Source: Acanthopleura granulata (lineage: Eukaryota > Mollusca > Polyplacophora > Chitonida > Chitonidae). Taken from it: a DNA stretch of 64,000 nt. Where the stretch lies: NCBI GenBank assembly GCA_016165875.1, contig JABBOT010000002.1:18058120-18122119 (forward strand), read 5' to 3'. Both the position numbers and the translations under genes were made by a program. The notes beneath the pieces were generated by a model. The model was not told where the DNA came from, did no database searches, and was given only the letters and a program-made list of their open reading frames with translations. Below, piece after piece: positions 25,001 through 31,879 of this stretch (positions are counted from its first letter, which is position 1; each line of letters opens with the position of its first letter).

Positions 25001-26082
25001 GTGACATTCACGTTTAATCCTGAAACACAAAGAAAACACCTATAGTTTAGCATTGAATATTTGAAAAGTGAGCAGGCCTGTCAGAGCTTTGAGGTTGTTA
25101 TAGCTGAACATGTGAACTGTAAATGAATATACATGTAACTTCCAGTGTATCTGTATTAAAAACTTTATATACATCTGTGTATCAGCAGTGTGCATACGAC
25201 GTTAGTCCAGGCTATTTGGACACCACGGTTCAATGGTGCTTAACAACTGTGTATCTGAACGGAAAGTGTGCTTAAAAATTTCATTTCTTAATATGGCAAG
25301 GGGGCGTGGAAAGCTACAGAGTGGATGTATATAAAGAGAAATTGTGTATCAGAACGATGCACTGTATTAATAATTCTACTCTCTAAAACTCTAAATCAGA
25401 ATGTATAAATCCTACAAAATCTGAAAGTATCAAACCCTGGACTGAAAGAATGAAACCTGCGATGTCAGAGAGTAGGCCTATCAAACCCTGAACTGAAAGT
25501 GTAAAAACCTGCGAAATCAGAAAGTATCAAACCTTAAAAGAGAGAAAGCAAAGCCTGGGAGAAGTATATACTGAAGAAAAACAGTGTGTCAGAATAAGGC
25601 ACTTTTGTGTGTAAACAGAGAGCAATCTAATCTGATTATAAAGAAGGCTTCTGATCCTTAAAAGTTGATGGTAATGAAAACTCTACTTCACAAAATCTTA
25701 AACAGATTCTGACAGTTGTGTTTCTGAACATAAAATCTGCATCAGACATGTATGTTCGTTTTTATAAACTTTACATGACGCATAAGCTTTACCGTAACCT
25801 TTTGGATTAATAACACACTGTATCGTATAATGTTGTCCAACATGAATACAATAGCCAGCAATTAAAAGTTTACCTGAAATCTTCAGGTGAAGAAATAATC
25901 CGTTCTTTGAAATTATATTGCTGCCAGATAAGGGCTGTAAACAGGCCTACCGTTTGTGAAGCTGATAATGACGCTATTGTTGCCCGAACGTCTTAGTCCT
26001 AAACTGCTCGTCTGTGTTTGGAAAGCCGGGTCTTGTCGAAACTGAAGAGTGTAATCCTGACCATTGCCATACACGTTCATGC
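1069..26082 (-). CDS. MUC4-like VWD/EGF/SEA multidomain protein, 22 exons seen, both ends open
   Basis: Twenty-two exons were joined by eye from splice sites and continuous frame, about 1,107 residues in all. Order from the N-terminus: C-terminal half of a VWD-like domain, a Cys-containing linker, a cadherin/Ig-like beta module, 17 EGF-like modules, and a SEA domain. All junctions from 25951 down to 3605 are phase 1 except those flanking 22081-22291, which still match. This argues strongly for one gene. VWD followed by EGF repeats is known from MUC4-type membrane mucins and invertebrate mucin-like matrix proteins; those families also carry NIDO and AMOP domains, which I did not find. A role as an extracellular or membrane-anchored glycoprotein is inferred. 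The 3' part lies beyond position 1. The 5' part is either the Thr-rich frame at 32076-40145 plus unseen exons, or missing. The frame contains no stop in any joined exon. Confidence 0.85.
1087..1232 (-). CDS. Exon: SEA domain, last part
   Basis: Acceptor GTTATCCCACAG. Joined to the previous exon it reads SLGNGSLIVQHDVVLNV, then QRMEAVREALLRA and VIQVDTTNTTIV. GSLIV resembles the G-S-x-x-V loop at which SEA domains of membrane mucins self-cleave. The donor is uncertain: GTGG|GTGTAC ends the exon at 1087, or ATAG|GTGTCA ends it at 1069; both leave phase 1. Further exons must lie beyond the left edge or be unrecognised in 1-1068. Confidence 0.8.
2106..2164 (-). CDS. Exon: SEA domain, middle part (59 nt)
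   Basis: Acceptor CATCGTTTTGCAG, donor CTCGG|GTATGT. The frame reads LMIIYAAVPGFSGVIVRSL plus a split Gly. The I-Y-x-x-x-P-G-F-x-G-V-x-V-x-S-L text is the SEA core before the cleavage loop. Phase 0 in and phase 2 out bridge the two flanking SEA exons exactly, which is why this very small exon is credible. Confidence 0.84.
2490..2605 (-). CDS. Exon: SEA domain, first part
   Basis: Acceptor CTGTTTTTGATCAG, donor AAGCG|GTATAA. Encodes VAYQIPVIIKLAGLEYTSDL, then DSYRLLKTHLQQA. The pattern beta strand, short helix, -YTSDLxD...SxxYxxLxxxLxxA, is the start of a SEA domain. Ends in phase 0, which the next exon matches. Confidence 0.8.
3003..3200 (-). mobile_element. tRNA-derived SINE, diverged copy
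   Basis: Plus strand: TTTATTTGATTGGTGTTCTG, then GTACTCAAGAATATTTCACT, CATTATGGTGGAAGGTAACC and CATCGGCAGGTTGCAGGTAG. This is the complement of the SINE 3' end and body seen complete at 20344-20580; the AAATA-type tail is on the minus strand's 3' end. Confidence 0.8.
3605..3730 (-). CDS. Exon: EGF module 17 (non-canonical), block 3 position 3
   Basis: Acceptor TTTCCTGCTGATAG, donor CGAA|GTGAGT. Encodes DARTDPCKATSRCEYGCELV, then QQCYCNSTQIL and ITCR. Six cysteines, no calcium motif, matching positions 16806 and 8961. Its trailing A joins AT of the next exon to give Asn, leading directly into the SEA domain. Confidence 0.85.
4637..4759 (-). CDS. Exon: EGF module 16 (calcium-binding type), block 3 position 2
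   Basis: Acceptor CTTGCGTTTCAG, donor AAAG|GTACAA. Encodes DINECELGHDCEQVCDNTAG, then SYRCNCRRGFTPGMD and SCVKG. Complete cbEGF pattern. Confidence 0.92.
5205..5515 (+). mobile_element. SINE fragment joined to another repeat
   Basis: Begins CCGGCCGTTCGTGGGTAGGT and CCAACAACCTGCGGGTGGTC, matching the SINE body, then changes into sequence where CCCACTTTTCTGATGTTCA is repeated (5331 and 5410) and ends CCTAAATAAATCC. Confidence 0.6.
5528..5615. repeat. Direct repeat of ~40 bp, two adjacent copies
   Basis: GTAAAATATTTTGTGTTATA, CACATGATAGCAAGACTCTG occurs twice about 48 bp apart, with one base difference (CACATG/CACGTG). Confidence 0.9.
5655..5708. repeat. Near-perfect inverted repeat (hairpin)
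   Basis: ACTGTACATTGGTAGAAAA and its exact complement flank a 7-base AT centre (5659-5703), a 19-bp perfect stem. Allowing one bulged base extends the pairing to about 23 bp. Confidence 0.9.
6957..7085 (-). CDS. Exon: EGF module 15 (calcium-binding type), block 3 position 1
   Basis: Acceptor TTTTTCTCTTTAG, donor ACAG|GTTGGT. Encodes DIDECASVRDNECSQVCINT, then VPGYTCNCRAGFKA and RTICTG. Complete cbEGF pattern. Confidence 0.91.
7341..7589 (-). CDS. Exon: two EGF modules (13 and 14), block 2 position 5
   Basis: Acceptor GATCGTTTCAG, donor GAAG|GTAATA. The first module reads VCDAFHWGLNCATECGCGAG, then SGCVCKEGWMGDKC; the second DIKECEVKNKCESQETCVEL, then YRCDCKTGYQRI. The calcium motif is DIKEC rather than DIDEC. 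Paralogous to 14630-14875. Confidence 0.93.
8547..8669 (-). CDS. Exon: EGF module 12 (calcium-binding type), block 2 position 4
   Basis: Acceptor AACTGTCCACAG, donor GAAG|GTAACA. Encodes DIDECMENPSPCSQSCNNTV, then GSFSCGCQLGYKL and KTCEG. Complete cbEGF pattern. Confidence 0.92.
8961..9083 (-). CDS. Exon: EGF module 11 (non-canonical), block 2 position 3
   Basis: Acceptor TAATGTTTCAG, donor GAAG|GTTTGC (weak). Encodes VDQLCEKRNITYCDHACTVE, then KCYCFSGHRL and SQCEG. Six cysteines but no calcium motif, as in the equivalent exons of blocks 1 and 3. Carries NIT and NIS sequons. Confidence 0.86.
9688..9813 (-). CDS. Exon: EGF module 10 (calcium-binding type), block 2 position 2
   Basis: Acceptor TGTGTGTTTGTAG, donor GATG|GTAAGC. 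Encodes DIDECKDGVHDCQQVCENTV, then YNCECFPGYQLENDRITC. Complete cbEGF pattern, 1-1 phase. Confidence 0.92.
10408..11060. repeat. Two tandem diverged copies of a ~270-360-bp sequence
   Basis: GTATTGGAAAGTAATTTCAA occurs at 10411 and 10701. Both are followed by GACAAAAA, CAACYGGATTT, GGTATCATGTACAAWGG, and later by RGACAGACTGCAT and GGTCTAAATAG / GGTGTAAATAG ends. The second copy carries a GA-repeat and an insertion. No coding signal. Confidence 0.85.
11066..11130 (-). mobile_element. Second SINE-like element, short fragment
   Basis: GAATGAATGATTTTGGCTTA, ACGCCACATTGGCAATATCT, CAGCCATATCGTGGC resembles the widespread mollusc repeat that begins TGAGTGAGTG and runs through ACGCC...CAATATTCAGCCATAT. 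The identification is from memory of that pattern. Confidence 0.55.
12030..12630. repeat. Duplicated ~280-bp repeat, two diverged copies
   Basis: GGTCTACCTGCA (12046, 12338), AGTCAATCGGTCGAACGGT / AGTCAATCGGTCAAACGGT (12153, 12509), ACAATATTGAATAA and CCCGCAGGT...TGTGGACC (12241, 12603) recur in the same order. The spacing between copies is roughly 290-355 bp. Confidence 0.85.
13019..13606. repeat. About twelve ~50-bp tandem copies of an exon 3' end with its splice donor
   Basis: On the minus strand each unit reads roughly CAGGGATACA, AGAATTGGATCAGC, TTGTGTAG and a donor-like GTGAGTGG. This matches the end of the exon at 13607-13735 (GGATACAGAGGAATTG, AGCTTGTGTAG|GTAAGTGG). Twelve diverged copies, about 49-51 bp apart, can be counted in the intron in addition to the exonic one. 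At least half retain a GTAG|GT donor core. The array is strictly head-to-tail and starts at the exon boundary. Confidence 0.93.
13607..13735 (-). CDS. Exon: EGF module 9 (calcium-binding type), block 2 position 1, source of an intronic minisatellite
   Basis: Acceptor TCATTGTTATTTCAG, donor GTAG|GTAAGT. Encodes DIDECSDLSLNDCDALSTDC, then INVQGNYSCDCKQGYRGIE and SACVG. The last ~35 bases of the exon plus the donor are the first unit of the tandem array that fills the next ~590 bases of intron. Confidence 0.9.
14630..14875 (-). CDS. Exon: two EGF modules (7 and 8), block 1 position 5
   Basis: Acceptor CCCTTTTTACCAG, donor ACAG|GTGGGT. The first half, ECDSLHWGDNCANDCNCGD then GCVCRPGFTGAGCE, is a laminin/MEGF-type EGF-like module. 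The second, DIDECLTTQCGSFQDCVNTA then YRCDCQTGYQL, is a calcium-binding EGF. This double exon is closely matched by 7341-7589 (CDAFHWGLNCATECGCG...), so the two are paralogous. Confidence 0.92.
14990..15130 (-). mobile_element. SINE remnant
   Basis: Plus strand: a run of ATTTATTTCTTTCTTTG, then TTATGCAGCATTGAAGGATA, TTTCACCCACATGATGGCAG, CAGCATTACAGTGGCAGGAA, a diverged 3' part of the SINE at 20344. Confidence 0.7.
15290..15415 (-). mobile_element. SINE remnant with long (TTTA)n tail
   Basis: TATTTATTTATTTATTTATT leads into TTATGCAGTATTCAAGAATA, TTTCACTCACACGACGGCAG, CTAGCATTATAATAGGAGGA, the complement of the SINE 3' end. The flank upstream (near 15240) also repeats GTGAAGTTTAATTGCTGCTT seen at 14949. 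Confidence 0.8.
15889..16005 (-). CDS. Exon: EGF module 6 (calcium-binding type), block 1 position 4
   Basis: Acceptor TACTGTTTTAG, donor GAAG|GTAAGT. Encodes DVDECQDNPCGDQCRNTDGS, then FTCSCLTGYKLL and LNCEG. Complete cbEGF pattern, 1-1 phase. Confidence 0.9.
16806..16931 (-). CDS. Exon: EGF module 5 (non-canonical), block 1 position 3
   Basis: Acceptor TTAAACTCCAG, donor AGCG|GTAGGT. Encodes DQDPCEHLAVTVNCSFACRV, then DAECFCKAGQTVNSDGSC. It lacks the D-x-D-E-C calcium motif and the N-x-x-G-x-F/Y core, but keeps six cysteines. Equivalent positions in the later blocks (8961-9083 and 3605-3730) show the same deviation. Confidence 0.88.
17507..17632 (-). CDS. Exon: EGF module 4 (calcium-binding type), block 1 position 2
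   Basis: Acceptor CTCCTTTTACAG, donor AAAG|GTAGAC. Starts DVDEC, then GGCEQECSNVPGTFSCGCAN. Six cysteines, 1-1 phase. The Phe/Gly positions of the cbEGF consensus are kept. Confidence 0.9.
18170..18360. repeat. ~60-bp tandem repeat, three copies, with a 14-bp hairpin
   Basis: CGAACAGTGAGAGCAGAGGA, ATCGAACCTCGTTGACAG recurs at ~18170, ~18230 and ~18285. In the first copy GAACCTCGTTGACA and its exact complement (18193-18226) are separated by a 6-base loop. Confidence 0.85.
18565..18622. repeat. AT/GT microsatellite
   Basis: TGTGCATATATATATGTGTA followed by TGTATGCGTATGCATGTGTA and TGTGTGTGTGTGT. Confidence 0.95.
19189..19302 (-). CDS. Exon: EGF module 3 (calcium-binding type), module-block 1 position 1
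   Basis: Acceptor TTGCTTCAG, donor TTTGG|GTAAAT. Starts DDDEC, the calcium-binding EGF N-terminus, followed by CEHNCFNTEGSYYCTCNTGY. Six cysteines, 38 codons, symmetric 1-1 phase. First exon of the five-exon block that recurs at 13735 and 7085. Confidence 0.9.
19821..19982 (-). CDS. Exon: EGF-like module 2
   Basis: Acceptor TTGTGGTTTTAG, donor CCTAG|GTAATC. It encodes RDCGEDYDTCGENPCPQGT, then NCTDLTP and YNCSECPTGFTLSDNKCLG. Cysteine spacing fits an EGF-like fold with two additional cysteines near the start. Two NCT/NCS sequons are present. Confidence 0.87.
20344..20585 (+). mobile_element. tRNA-derived SINE, essentially full length
   Basis: Starts TCGGTTGGCGCAATGACCCA and contains GTGAGTTCAAGTCGAGC, which fits a Pol III B box (GTTCAANNC). 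The body reads GTACGTGGGAAGGTCTGCCA, then ACCTGCGGATGGTCGTGGGT, CCCGGTTTCCTCCCACCATA and GTGAAATATTCTTGAGTACG. It ends AATCAAATAAATAAATAAG, an AAAT-type tail. Lies in an intron of the EGF gene, antisense to it. Confidence 0.9.
20648..20880 (+). mobile_element. tRNA-derived SINE, second copy in tandem orientation
   Basis: CTAGTACAGCGTAATGACCC, GTGAGTTCAAGCCCAGC (B box GTTCAAGCC intact), ACCTGCAAATGGTCGTGGGT, CCGGTTTCCTCCCATCATAT, TATTCTTGAGTACGGCGTAA, then an AAATAAAG tail. Lies about 60 bp after the copy at 20344. Confidence 0.9.
21288..21475 (-). CDS. Exon: first EGF-like module
   Basis: Acceptor TTTTACCTCCATCAG, donor ACAG|GTAAGA. It encodes an acidic lead, then EVRLCSGCNGHGACDFED and IPCLCNTGWTG. 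The CxxCNGHGxC...CxCxxGWxG spacing is the EGF signature. The loop between the third and fourth half-cystines is unusually long and acidic/Ser/Thr-rich. A short AG plus T codon joins it to the previous beta module. Confidence 0.88.
22081..22291 (-). CDS. Exon: cadherin/Ig-like beta-sandwich module
   Basis: Acceptor TGGTTTCTGTTCAG, donor AAG|GTGAGG. The product has N-SIPTLAGDNVINAV, FTVNASDGDGDNITIYSVEG and TAYFTWVPAS. The pattern xVNASDxDGDxxT...FTWxP is that of the cadherin-like or Ig-like modules placed between VWD and EGF in MUC4-like proteins. Four NXT/S sequons are visible. It enters in phase 1 and leaves in phase 2, and the next exon starts accordingly. Confidence 0.85.
22917..23117 (+). 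mobile_element. tRNA-derived SINE, diverged copy
   Basis: GACTCAGGAGTCTCTCGTCA, GTGAGTTCAAGCCCAGTTCA, CTTCCTCTCCGGCCGTAAGG, AACCTGCGGATGATTGGGGT and AAATATTCTTGAGTAGGACG, with a short tail. Ends ~60 bp before the exon 23276-23521 region. Confidence 0.87.
23276..23521 (-). CDS. Exon: region following VWD (C8-like linker)
   Basis: Acceptor TTTTTCCCCAG and consensus donor GTAAGT. It encodes QIDVNRSYFRYRAGEKPED, then a segment around KDKCGDNIECQFDFLATGNE with two cysteines. The second segment matches the short conserved stretch seen after VWD in MUC4/SUSD2-like proteins (CGDN.ECxFD). It contains an NRS sequon. Length is 82 codons and no stop occurs in the chosen frame. Confidence 0.85.
23560..23870. 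repeat. Degenerate ~20-bp tandem repeat
   Basis: Variants of GGTAGAACCAAGGGTATAGA recur along the whole stretch: AGAGTCAAAGGTATAGAA, AATAGAACTAAGGGTAC, GGACCAATGGTATAGGA, AGAGCCAAGGACAGAATC. It lies in the intron between two VWD-region exons. Confidence 0.75.
23900..24250. repeat. Degenerate ~40-50-bp tandem repeat
   Basis: Units around GGATTAATGTTGTCAAGG, TTATTGATGTAAGAAGGATT recur six or more times (23908, 23968, 24043, 24112, 24180, 24212). Confidence 0.75.
24816..25019 (-). CDS. Exon: VWD-like domain, C-terminal part
   Basis: Follows acceptor TTTGTGTTTCAG and ends at the strong donor CACT|GTAAGA. The text TVGLLGVLDGNPDNDFTLPN is the diagnostic VWD core (G-L-x-G-x-x-D-G-x-x-x-N-D-F). The calcium-type acidic residues DGNPDND are intact. 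The last codon is split: T plus GG of the next exon gives Trp, producing DGFGIHW, the usual end of a VWD domain. Confidence 0.88.
25385..25545. repeat. ~60-bp tandem repeat, three copies
   Basis: AAATCTGAAAGTATCAAACC, CTGGACTGAAAGAATGAAAC, CTGCGATGTCAGAGAG and the next copies (TATCAAACCCTGAACTGAAA; ATCAGAAAGTATCAAACC) are co-linear. Confidence 0.8.
25951..26082 (-). CDS. Exon: VWD-like domain, middle part
   Basis: Begins two bases before ATG AAC GTG after an acceptor ending CACAAG and ends at donor ACG|GTAGGC. It encodes a beta-strand-rich stretch including VYGNGQDYTLQF and NNSVIISFTN. The trailing G joins the GA of the next exon to give Gly, continuing SFTN-G-LNVNV. The upstream half of a VWD domain (the Cys-rich start with an FDG-type motif) is not in the visible sequence. 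The exon's 5' edge is partly duplicated in the upstream intron. Confidence 0.75.
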
Positions 26083-26262
26083 CTTGTGGGAGACAAACAA
26101 ATTAAGACATATTCAGAAAAACTAATGAATACAAGGTCCACTGCCATACACGTTCCTGACTAACAAATGATGAAATATTCAGACTAACTAATGTATATAC
26201 GGACCATTCTTTCATATTTTCATGTTATCCGATGCTCTGAACAAACTACTGAATACACGCAT
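26061..26262. repeat. Degenerate ~60-77-bp tandem repeat covering an exon 5' edge
   Basis: CCATTGCCATACACGTTC at 26061, inside the VWD exon, recurs as CCACTGCCATACACGTTC at 26138. The following TATTCAGAAAAACTAATGAA recurs as TATTCAGACTAACTAATG. A third, weaker copy starts near 26204. The array starts in the exon and continues into the upstream intron. Confidence 0.7.
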
Positions 26263-26297
26263 CATTCGATGATATCTTGTATAAAAACAAACGGATA

Positions 26298-26310
26298 NNN
26301 NNNNNNNNNN
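26298..26310. other. Assembly gap (13 N)
   Basis: A run of N in the region immediately upstream of the first recognised VWD exon. The true missing length is unknown. Exons for the start of the VWD domain could be lost here. Confidence 0.98.
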
Positions 26311-27644
26311 CTAAGGACCTCAACATCCAAAGAAGTCACAAAAGTCATATTCTTTTTCTTTTCAGTACAAGAAGTGGACGACCAATCTAATGTCTGACCG
26401 TGGAGTGAGATCCTATGCTGGCTCTTTCAGTGGTTGCTGAATGTACTCACTTCAGTTGCTACAGTAAGGCAACACTTCCCTGTAGAATATCGAAACCGTA
26501 CTATAAAGGGGAGTGCGGATACAATTTCGGGATAATTTGCCAAATTTAAGCGTGCTTGGGTTTAGAGAAGTCATGTTTGTTTGTTCGAGGATACAAGCAA
26601 CATTTGGGCTCGTTTTGCACGCGAGGTGTCGTGTTTTTAGAACGAACTGTAAACTCGTGTCAACAGCTGTGTTTTTATACTCACTTCGTCAGCCCCAACT
26701 GTCCAAATACTCGCGTGCACACAATTAACCTCGGGAAGGCTTGCCGAAACAACACCACACGAACAACTTTAATACACAAAACACTGACATGTTCAATATT
26801 TGTGTATTCTTCCAAAAATAACTATATATCCATCTGCATGTAGTGAAATGAATTCGTTGCAGCCTCATCGATTTGAAAAATATATTCATTTGAATTTTGT
26901 GAGAAAAACAGATACAGTATGAGATGAGACAGATCGAGGAAATGAGTAAACATTTTGAAGTTACTCCTTTATCACATTCATATAAAACATGAACATGATA
27001 ATTTTTTTTTAACTCTTTACAAAGAATAGAAAATATTTGCATAATAACGAATGAATATTTATTTTCGACGTGATTAGTCCCTGACCTAGACGTTGTGACA
27101 AATTGTCGTATTCAAATGGGTACCCAAAATGAATGTTCAAAGACTAACATTTCAAATATCGTTTGAAACAACCCTTCAAAGACATCAGAAAGTATACAAA
27201 GTAATAAATTATAGGACTTAGTTATGTAAAGAGTGTCCCATCCACCTGGGTGGGGAGTCAAGTCCGGTGTTTTCGGCATGATGTTCCAGTGGCGGCAGCA
27301 CTTTGACAGCTCATGGACTCGCCCTGCTACAAGAAGGCACGCTATATATACATTCAAAGGAATCCTTGTCGTCACATGACAGAAAAATTGTTAAGCACGA
27401 CTCAAACCCCCAAGAATGCATATATACAAATGTAAAGAGAATTAAGCTACTGGCAGATTAGAATCTTGCCGGAAACGTGCAATGAAGGTTCTAAACGCGT
27501 AAATGTATTGATTATCCAAATCGTGTTCCATATTTGTTTGTAAATATGCGTGAATTAAAAATATGCATTAGCAATCATCGTCAGGGAAATACATCGAATA
27601 TACATGATTTTCTACACTGATATATCGAGACCAACGACAATATT

Positions 27645-27706
27645 AGTTCGAGTGAGACTCACGACTTAGGATAGCTCTATCAACTGAGCTACGAAGCCAG
27701 ATGGTA
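27645..27706 (-). repeat. tRNA-like head, probably of a decayed SINE
   Basis: On the minus strand GGCTTCGTAGCTCAGTTGAT then AGAGC matches a tRNA 5' half with an A box (TAGCTCAGTTGA). The expected T-arm is not recognisable on that strand, so this is not a functional tRNA gene as seen. Confidence 0.35.
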
Positions 27707-30700
27707 TTGTTAGAGTTCAGTTATATGAGGTGTATGGTATATTCACAAATACATACAACACCTATACTACTATGTACCAACAGACGACTCAGTGTTTCGA
27801 AAGTAATTAGCAGTCGCCAGGGAGTACATCAAATAGATATCTAATGGACGGTGTGGGAGAAAATCAGAGATTTCCACCTTTAGCCCATAGCCTGACAGAA
27901 TGCCAGTTGCAGGTGGGTAGCCGAATATTTATCGTACATCACGCATCCTAGTCTTAACCACTAATGAGCCGATATCGGTGGTAGCCATCAGTGACCCACT
28001 AATGACAGCCACCAAAAGACCACTTGTGATGGGCCACCGACGGGCCTATGAGCAAAAGGTGAGCAGTCCACTGGTCGCAGCCACCAGTAATGTTACCGAT
28101 GATGAGCCACTGGTCGACCACTTATACATGTTGTAGGGGTAGGGTTTTATTCCAACTGTTCATATTTAAGAAGTAACAACTTACACCCCTATCACCATGA
28201 CCTGTGTAGAATTAGGTAAAAGAATTGCACTGATGTTAATGACTAATTATAGAATCCAGAATCAGTAAAATACTTTATGGTCATCACGTAATAATAACTG
28301 GGTAGCAGGTTGTTAGAAGTGAATAATAAACTGTATACTGAACCAATGCTGATAAAGACTCCTTTATGAATACATATGCATGGAATTATCAGCGTCATGT
28401 ATTGCTTGTTCTATAGTACAACAAAGAAATTTATCTGAATGTTTTTGGAAGAATTTGTTTTCCAGGATCATCCGACCGGAGATGAAGACTATAATCTTCT
28501 TTCCAGCAGATGGAGCCATATTTGCCAATTAGAACGTCATGTACATCATTTATACCAAACTACGATTGAAGGAGTTCCATGGTTTCATCTCAGCCAGTTC
28601 TTATGATGAAATAGAAAATAATTAATTTTGAAATTGTGAATTATTCGTGTTTCCATAGTAATATTGCGAAGGGACCCGCATATGATGTATATATATCTTG
28701 CCTAACTGTAGCATTTGTTAGATCAAGTGTAAAATGCGATGATTTAAATCTACGTCACAAGTTCTTGATTAAAAAAACCATAATCAAGGGTAGTCGAGCA
28801 AACGCCATTGTAAGGTTTTACATTCAGTATAATACTCTTATTGGCACATGAGTACAGAACATTCAGGATCTTTGCCCGTTTGTGTCATAACTATATCTAA
28901 TGGCTCTTATATTCACCTTACTTTAACTAAAGTTTAATATACAACTGAAATCAGATTGAGAATTGAGATTGGAATCAGAGCAACCACGACAGTTTGATAG
29001 TCCACGTAACCCGTGAAACCCGGTCTCTTGGTAATTAATTTCGACGTTTTCATGTGCTTGTTAATTAAATGGACAGCAACACACTATGTTCAGTCATTCT
29101 AGACCTGTGGCGTCTGAAAAGCTGCAATTGACATCAGTGCGTTTTGTTTATCTATAGTTGCGCTTAAGCTATGGTGCTGTGGGGGAGTGTAAGATCCATC
29201 TGTATCCAAGCAATTGTACATGAACAATTGGGATGTAACCTAACAAACTGAGGCAAACTTACAGGAGGTCGGAGTTCATAGGTTATGAGTGACCGTCACA
29301 TTGTCGTGACCTCTAGGTTTATTTTCCTTACTGAAAACACTCTTTTAAATGTAGTATTCCAGCATAAACCAGGGCCCTGCTGTTTTCGAGGTCTGGATCT
29401 TTTGGCAATGTTTTTATGTGATTGTCTATTAAATGTAATTACAGACTTGTGAAGTCCAATCAATTGAAAATGACACCACTGCATTGTTGTTTGTTTAATT
29501 CTGCCGGGTGTATATGTTGCTACCATTTCAACATTTACATGAAAAGCTAGAATAACCCTTACTGAGAGAAACCGACAATATGTCAGATTTCACCGGTTGT
29601 GTATTATCATTTGTCAACTATCACACTGCCGTCGCTGCTCTTTTTTCACTCTGCACACTGCCACCCTTCACATTACCCGCCATATATATAGAAGGCTAGG
29701 GGCATTCAGTGAACCTTAGACGTTAAACGCTTCCACGAACACCAGTGTTACCAATCCCCTGTGGGCAAGGAGTGTACAAATACCCTGTCTAAGGCCGGGA
29801 TTGAACTTGCAACTCGTGTACCTAGTGATAAGGATCTAGGCAAATTATACACCCTGGGCACATCAAACCCACTAAGTTGGTCTGAAAAGATGCACAACTG
29901 TGTTTGAGATTTAAAGTCCTTGTATCGAAAATACTAGGGACTATTCAAAGACCGATTGAATGTTCATGAGAGACGACATGTAGGCATGTATAACCAACCG
30001 TATACTTACTGTACAGAGCTAAGCAGATATCACCCGGAAAAATAGAGTAAAATAAATCAGAGTAAAATAAATACTTGTACTGATAATATTGTTAACTGCG
30101 AATAGATGCTCAGGAAGTGATGATCAGTTAAGTAGTAGAAAAACTGCAATCGGCAAATGTTCCCAAGATTATTGGTTATAATAATTATACAATGAATACT
30201 AAAACAAACAAGGATATATTATTATGCATACTTATCACAATGATATGTATGTATGATAACAACCAAACAATATGCATGCGCCATGATCCAAGTAATGTAT
30301 TCTTGAAAACGAATGGAAATTTCAAATAAATAAATAATTAACTACACACATATAAATGTATTAGACCGTTGGGTTCAAGATATGATCTCAGAAATAATAA
30401 TTTGTTTGAAAGATATGTAATAAATAAGATAAGTGGCACACGTTAGAGAGTTGGCGATTTATACGGAATGTTGGCGATTTCCTCCATTTGTAAAACTAGT
30501 TGACATCTTGTAATTGAAAAATTCTTGAACAAGGCATTAATTAACAAAGACTAAATAAATGACAACAAAACAAATTATTTTTCCCTCTGACTTTGTCAAA
30601 AATAGCATATGCTGTCACTCAGTAACATAAACCAGAAAGTTAGCAAAATACATAATAAATAGATGCATCCATGAGGTAATATAAAGCCATAGATTTTACG

Positions 30701-31879
30701 CATTGGAGTTTGTCCTTTCTAGTTGCTTTGTCGCTTTTAACGAACACTACAAAAGCACATGTCGTTAACACGAGTAAAATTTCCCTTTCCAGATGTGGCG
30801 TTTTGTTTTTGTTTTTTTTTCTTCTTTTTTTTTGGATTGCAGCAGTTTACATTTAGTACATACAGTAATACATGTACAATGCATCAGTATTGTTTTAGAT
30901 TATGGTAACACGGTGTTGTGTAATCAAGCAACGAACGAAACGCATTAAGGCATTTTGAACACTTTAATGTCCATTAATTAATTTGTACGTATTTATGATA
31001 TACCTGTGCTGTCTTTCTCACTCGCTCGATGTAATGTGTCAGAGGATGAATGAAAGCAGATCCATACGTCGAGAAAGTCATAGTATGAAATATCTAAGAA
31101 ATGGCGTGATATAAAAGAACTGTCACTTAATAGAGCAAGGCTTGTTGGTGATAACAATATATATAAAATCTATCAGTGGGAAGCCTATGGGACGGAAACC
31201 AAATGCTTGATGGAAGATAAACCGGGCTTCTCGTCTCAATATAAGAGGGCGGTGAACCGGCGACACCCCTTGTCCCTGCTGAATGTGTGAATGCCGGCAT
31301 TAGTTTCATCAACAGCACACGCCCACCGACTTAGGAGCATAGATCGCCCCAGTAATTGGGCTTCTGAGTCTGGACGAGTGTGTTACTTGGCAAAGCTGAT
31401 GCCCGTAGGGAATTGCAAGCGCAGGAGCCGGGCGGGCGACAATAAACAAAAAAGCCATTTCACGCCACAAAAAACCTTTTGAGTGGATAGCCGTGGTTTA
31501 CATGGCGTAGACGTCGTCACCAATGAAGTTTACAAGCAAACCATATCATTAGGATAGTTCAGGTCTGAGACATCCGAAAACGCAGCTCATTGGTAAAGGG
31601 CTTTGCTGGGTTGTAACTCAGCGACAAAGGGTCGGACAAGACCCAGGAGCAAACTGAAATTCCGAGCTCAGCACAGTAACGAGCCCGGGCTTTGTCAAAG
31701 GTTTCCACCTCATTTCGTCCGAATTGGGTGACATGGGAGTTTAGCAACCTTAAGACAACAATTAGGGTAAACGCGAACCGGTAACATCAGAGAGAGAATC
31801 ACCATCCGCGCCTTTCCTTCACAACCCTGCAATTTTGCCACCCGATCTAAACGGTCGCAAAATCTCACCTGTAGCCCAA

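Larger units (their letters stand above)
1233..25950. other. Remaining introns of the EGF gene
   Basis: Introns at 1233-2105, 3731-4636, 7590-8546, 9084-9687, 13736-14629, 16006-16805, 16932-17506, 19303-19820 and 21476-22080 contain AT-rich sequence. I see no further cysteine-patterned frame flanked by splice sites and no clear repeat in them. Confidence 0.5.

Noticed and set aside
26451..26479. A 29-nt minus-strand stretch with good acceptor and donor encoding KCCLTVATE, resembling the QCC of AMOP
   Set aside because: It leaves phase 0, which does not match the next exon (phase 1 needed), and no other AMOP sequence adjoins it.
27112..27375. Minus-strand frame with SKCCRHWNIMPKTPDL
   Set aside because: Cysteine pair only by chance; no flanking splice pair and no similarity I recognise.
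31559..31747. Minus-strand frame with ARARYCAELGISVCSWVLSD
   Set aside because: Two cysteines and a tolerable acceptor, but no donor before the stop and no domain pattern.
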